From Rhodeus uyekii (Eukaryota > Chordata > Actinopteri > Cypriniformes > Acheilognathidae): DNA of 64,000 nucleotides. This document shows positions 61,232-64,000 of the stretch, in pieces. Numbering within the stretch: position 1 is the stretch's first letter; each line of letters starts with the position of its first letter. The notes under the pieces were generated by a model that saw only the letters and a list, made by a program, of their open reading frames with translations, did no database searches and had not been told where the DNA came from. Both the position numbers and the translations under genes were made by a program. The DNA lies in NCBI GenBank assembly GCA_037043235.1, contig JAWRVZ010000004.1, positions 416,001 through 480,000 of the forward strand, given 5' to 3'.

Positions 61232-61979
61232 CAGTAATACCTTGGTTTACAAGTTAATTTGTTCCAAGAGCTCGTAACTCAAAATTCTCATACACCAAAA
61301 CAATTTTCCCTATAAGAATGCAATAAAAATCACTTGATTCGTTCCACATGACCATAAATACCCATTTTAAATTTTGTTTTTGATTTACCCTATATATTAC
61401 AGTTAAAATTATAACCATTAAGATTTCATATAAATACTAATTAATAATTGAATTAAACTCTAAAAATACTTGACAATTTATTATAACGCACACTTTATCT
61501 TTGAGTAGCGTCGCTGCTGGCGTGATGGAGACGAGAGGAGGGTTTTACTGCTTACAGGGAGAATTTCGTACCTTCTTTCTTACTCATCTTGAGGTCCATT
61601 GTCTATATGCTGTACTGTACGTATATATTTCACTACATGAACAATAGTGATCACAATTAATGTTAACAACACGAGGTAAAACCGCTGTAAATCACTTATA
61701 AAAGTATGCACTGTGGTGAATGATACAACCAAACCGAGCGACGCTTAGAGAATGAACGTGTTAAGAGGTGATGGGCTTTATGAGAGGCTACCATTAGGAT
61801 ATATCCAGTAAAAATACCCGCGAAGATGTTTAGCATTAGGTCTTTTCCACAAAGAAATGCGCATGGGCGAGGGAAAAATTGTCTCACACTCCGATACAAT
61901 GCTCGTACACCGATTTGACTCCATGCTCGTACACTGATTTGCTCGTATACAAAGTCACTCGTAAACAGACGTATTACTG
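61232..61979. mobile_element. CAGTAATACC-type MITE, copy 3
   Basis: The left end CAGTAATACCTTGGTTTACA and right end CAGACGTATTACTG (followed by TA) match the copies at 15218 and 31519. At 748 bp it is the longest copy and has additional interior sequence. Confidence 0.8.
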
Positions 61980-63017
61980 TAATATTGTCTAAATTTAACT
62001 GCCATCAAAGCCACACAGAAAAGTGTGATCAGTTTTGATTTGAAATTAATCTTTTAGTTGGACTCATTCAACAGTCCATATATATACAGTACATATATAC
62101 ACAATTAAATCAATATATTAATTGCTACTGAATGTTCTATAATTCTAAAGAGAAGATTGTGCATCTTTAAATTAGTTGGACATAAGAAGCTGTCAATTTA
62201 AAACCTAAATATACTGATGAAATCACGCTGGTTGAGCATAAAGAGGATGTAACAAAATACATATTTCACAATTTAATCGCCTTGTTCATATGTAATTAGT
62301 TCTGCCTTTTTTACAACCTATGCACGTGTGCTTTTCGTATCTGCAAACACAGCCGAGGAAAGTTTCGTCTGTGTGTCACTATGGCTCTTATACTTAATCA
62401 TGTAATAATGAAATACAGGACACGTCTTTCAACTCTAGCGCAATCCTTTATGGTTTTCCATTTTCTAACTATTAGCACTATGATTATCGCTGTGACAGCA
62501 TTTGTTTATCTCTGTGGATTTATAGCTGTGATTTACGTGTCGCACGAAACTGAAAATAAGAGCATTAACATCACTGTAATATTTCACCGTGCTGCTGATT
62601 ATAATTGATTTCCTGCATGATGTCTGGTCCTGAGACTTCTATTTTTTTTTATTATAGAATAACCTGCAGGACTGCTCCTTTTGATTTATAATTGAAGGTA
62701 TTAAGACACGGTCTATGAATACATATTACTCTTAATTCTGTACAGCCCATAACTTCTAAAGAATCATGTTCCTACAAAAGCCACATTTCAAATCAGTCAC
62801 CTTCACATGAACCAGAAGCTCATCAGTCAGGTGTGACAGACAAGCAGTAATTGTAGCACTCTTTGAGTTTTGCTCATTTGTTATAAAACATGTTTAGCCT
62901 AAACCTTGGAAATTTTCCATCAGCAGTCTTATTGTAAATGCATACTACCATACTACCATTTCTTATTTTCACAGCTGAAAATGGTTGTTCTGCTTATCTT
63001 TTGTGTGTGAATTCATG

Positions 63018-63035
63018 ACACACACACACACACAC
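63018..63035. repeat. Short (CA)n run
   Basis: About nine CA units. Confidence 0.9.
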
Positions 63036-64000
63036 AAATGTATGTATGTGTGTATGCATTTTTAAATATATATGTCACTTAAATTAATAGATCTTTGCTA
63101 AATAAGTTAATTGCTTTCAAAAAATCCCAAAAAACTTTGAACTGTTGTGTAGATAAATACAAAAGTTTAATTAAATACATTTTAATTTGACTTATTGTAA
63201 ATTAAATATTTTTGTCCTTTTTTCAACCCCTTTTAAAAACAATAATTACAATAATTCCTATTCTCCTTTTAAAATACATTATTTTATTTGTTTTTAAAGG
63301 AATTCTTCATAAAAGTTCAGACAATATCAAGGCTTTATGCTTGATCATTATTCTGAGTATGTATTATCAGTATAACAATGTGTAATGGAGGAAATCAACC
63401 ATTTTTATTATGCAATAAGATGTGTTCTTAACATCACCCCACAATGAATACAACACAACAGCAAAAATGAATTCAGAGAGCAGCAAAATACTTTTATATT
63501 ATATATTTTATTTTATATATATTCATTCAAGCTGCGGTTGCATGCTGGGAGGTCAGAAATCAAGATAAGGGTTAGAGAAGCATGCCATAGGTTAGTTGGA
63601 AAAACATTTGGAGGACTAGCATTGGTGGTGTTTTGTAGATTCAAAATTCTTAGTATCCTGTGAGCTTGATAAAATGTAATAGCATTTTACAGAGAATTAT
63701 ACTATAACGCATAATGCTAAAACATAATACTGTTTTAGTGCTTTAATTTTCTGAAAGGGCCAGCAGTGCCCTTTTGGTGGCTTTACCAGACTCCACACAT
63801 ATATGTAAAGCCTGCTGAACCCACAAAGCCATTTGCAGTGTGCAAAAGGTTGGAAGATTTACATAAAACATATCTTGGAGTCACAGACATTAATAAAATA
63901 CCTCCTAACATGACATTCCCATTTCTGTAGAAGAAAGTTGGTATTTTCCCTCAAACTCAGCTGTCCTTTTGCTCTTTACTCTCTCTCTTTCCCCTCTATT

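Larger units (their letters stand above)
60479..64000 (+). other. Start of the next intron (at least 3.5 kb)
   Basis: It starts with the GTAAGT donor and a GA-rich stretch at 60487-60525. It holds a CT-rich run (60869-60897), a CAGTAATACC-type MITE (61232-61979) and a CA run near 63018-63035. No further LA exon was seen. A 75-codon frame at 62381-62608 has hydrophobic stretches but no support as a gene. Confidence 0.6.

Noticed and set aside
62381..62608. 75-codon frame with hydrophobic segments
   Set aside because: AT-rich intron makes such Phe/Ile/Val-rich frames by chance; nothing recognisable supports a membrane protein gene.
1..64000. CRISPR arrays, operons, prophage or bacterial-type systems
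   Set aside because: The repeats are transposon- or microsatellite-derived and the genes are spliced exons of a vertebrate receptor.

Overview
This is vertebrate, almost certainly teleost and probably cyprinid-type, genomic DNA. It is AT-rich, has long introns with consensus splice sites, and is packed with fish-type DNA transposons, solo LTRs, a DIRS-like tyrosine-recombinase retroelement and SINE/LINE tails. I see no prokaryotic genes, operons, CRISPR arrays or phage. The species cannot be fixed from the sequence alone.

Only two protein-coding exons can be supported. Both are on the + strand and each encodes one LDL-receptor class A (LA) module: 33653-33775 and 60350-60478. Both have phase-1 boundaries at each end and six cysteines, and they join in frame. 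The residues fit consecutive LA modules (LA2 and LA3) of an ApoER2/LRP8-type receptor better than VLDLR. So the whole window lies inside one gene, most likely lrp8: more than 33 kb of upstream intron, exon LA2, a 26.6-kb intron, exon LA3, then at least 3.5 kb of the next intron. The first exon has two equally good, in-frame splice donors 9 nt apart.

Layout. 1-33.6 kb is intron with a Tc1-like relic (4.4-5.1 kb), two Harbinger-like palindromic elements (6.2-6.7 and 19.9-20.3 kb, the second inside another MITE), three solo LTRs of one family (7.2, 13.8 and 22.4 kb; two with exact 5-bp target duplications), several hAT-like elements (23.6-24.4 and 27.3-29.4 kb) and CAGTAATACC MITEs (15.2 and 31.5 kb). 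33.8-60.3 kb is the intron between the exons. It holds a 325-bp tandem duplication (37.7-38.4 kb), a tRNA-type SINE (38.5 kb), a Tc1 5' fragment (39.3 kb), a near full-length but broken DIRS element with inverted terminal repeats and an internal complementary region (50.4-55.4 kb), and a nested stack of hAT and ACCGTATTTT elements (55.7-60.3 kb) whose outer boundary lies about 95 bp from exon LA3. 60.5-64 kb is intron with one more CAGTAATACC MITE.

No undescribed multi-gene system is visible. The most useful leads are the tandem donor in the receptor exon, the DIRS terminal geometry (it shows the GTT junction predicted for a circular intermediate), the nested transposons beside an exon, and a few repeat-free intronic blocks that could be regulatory.
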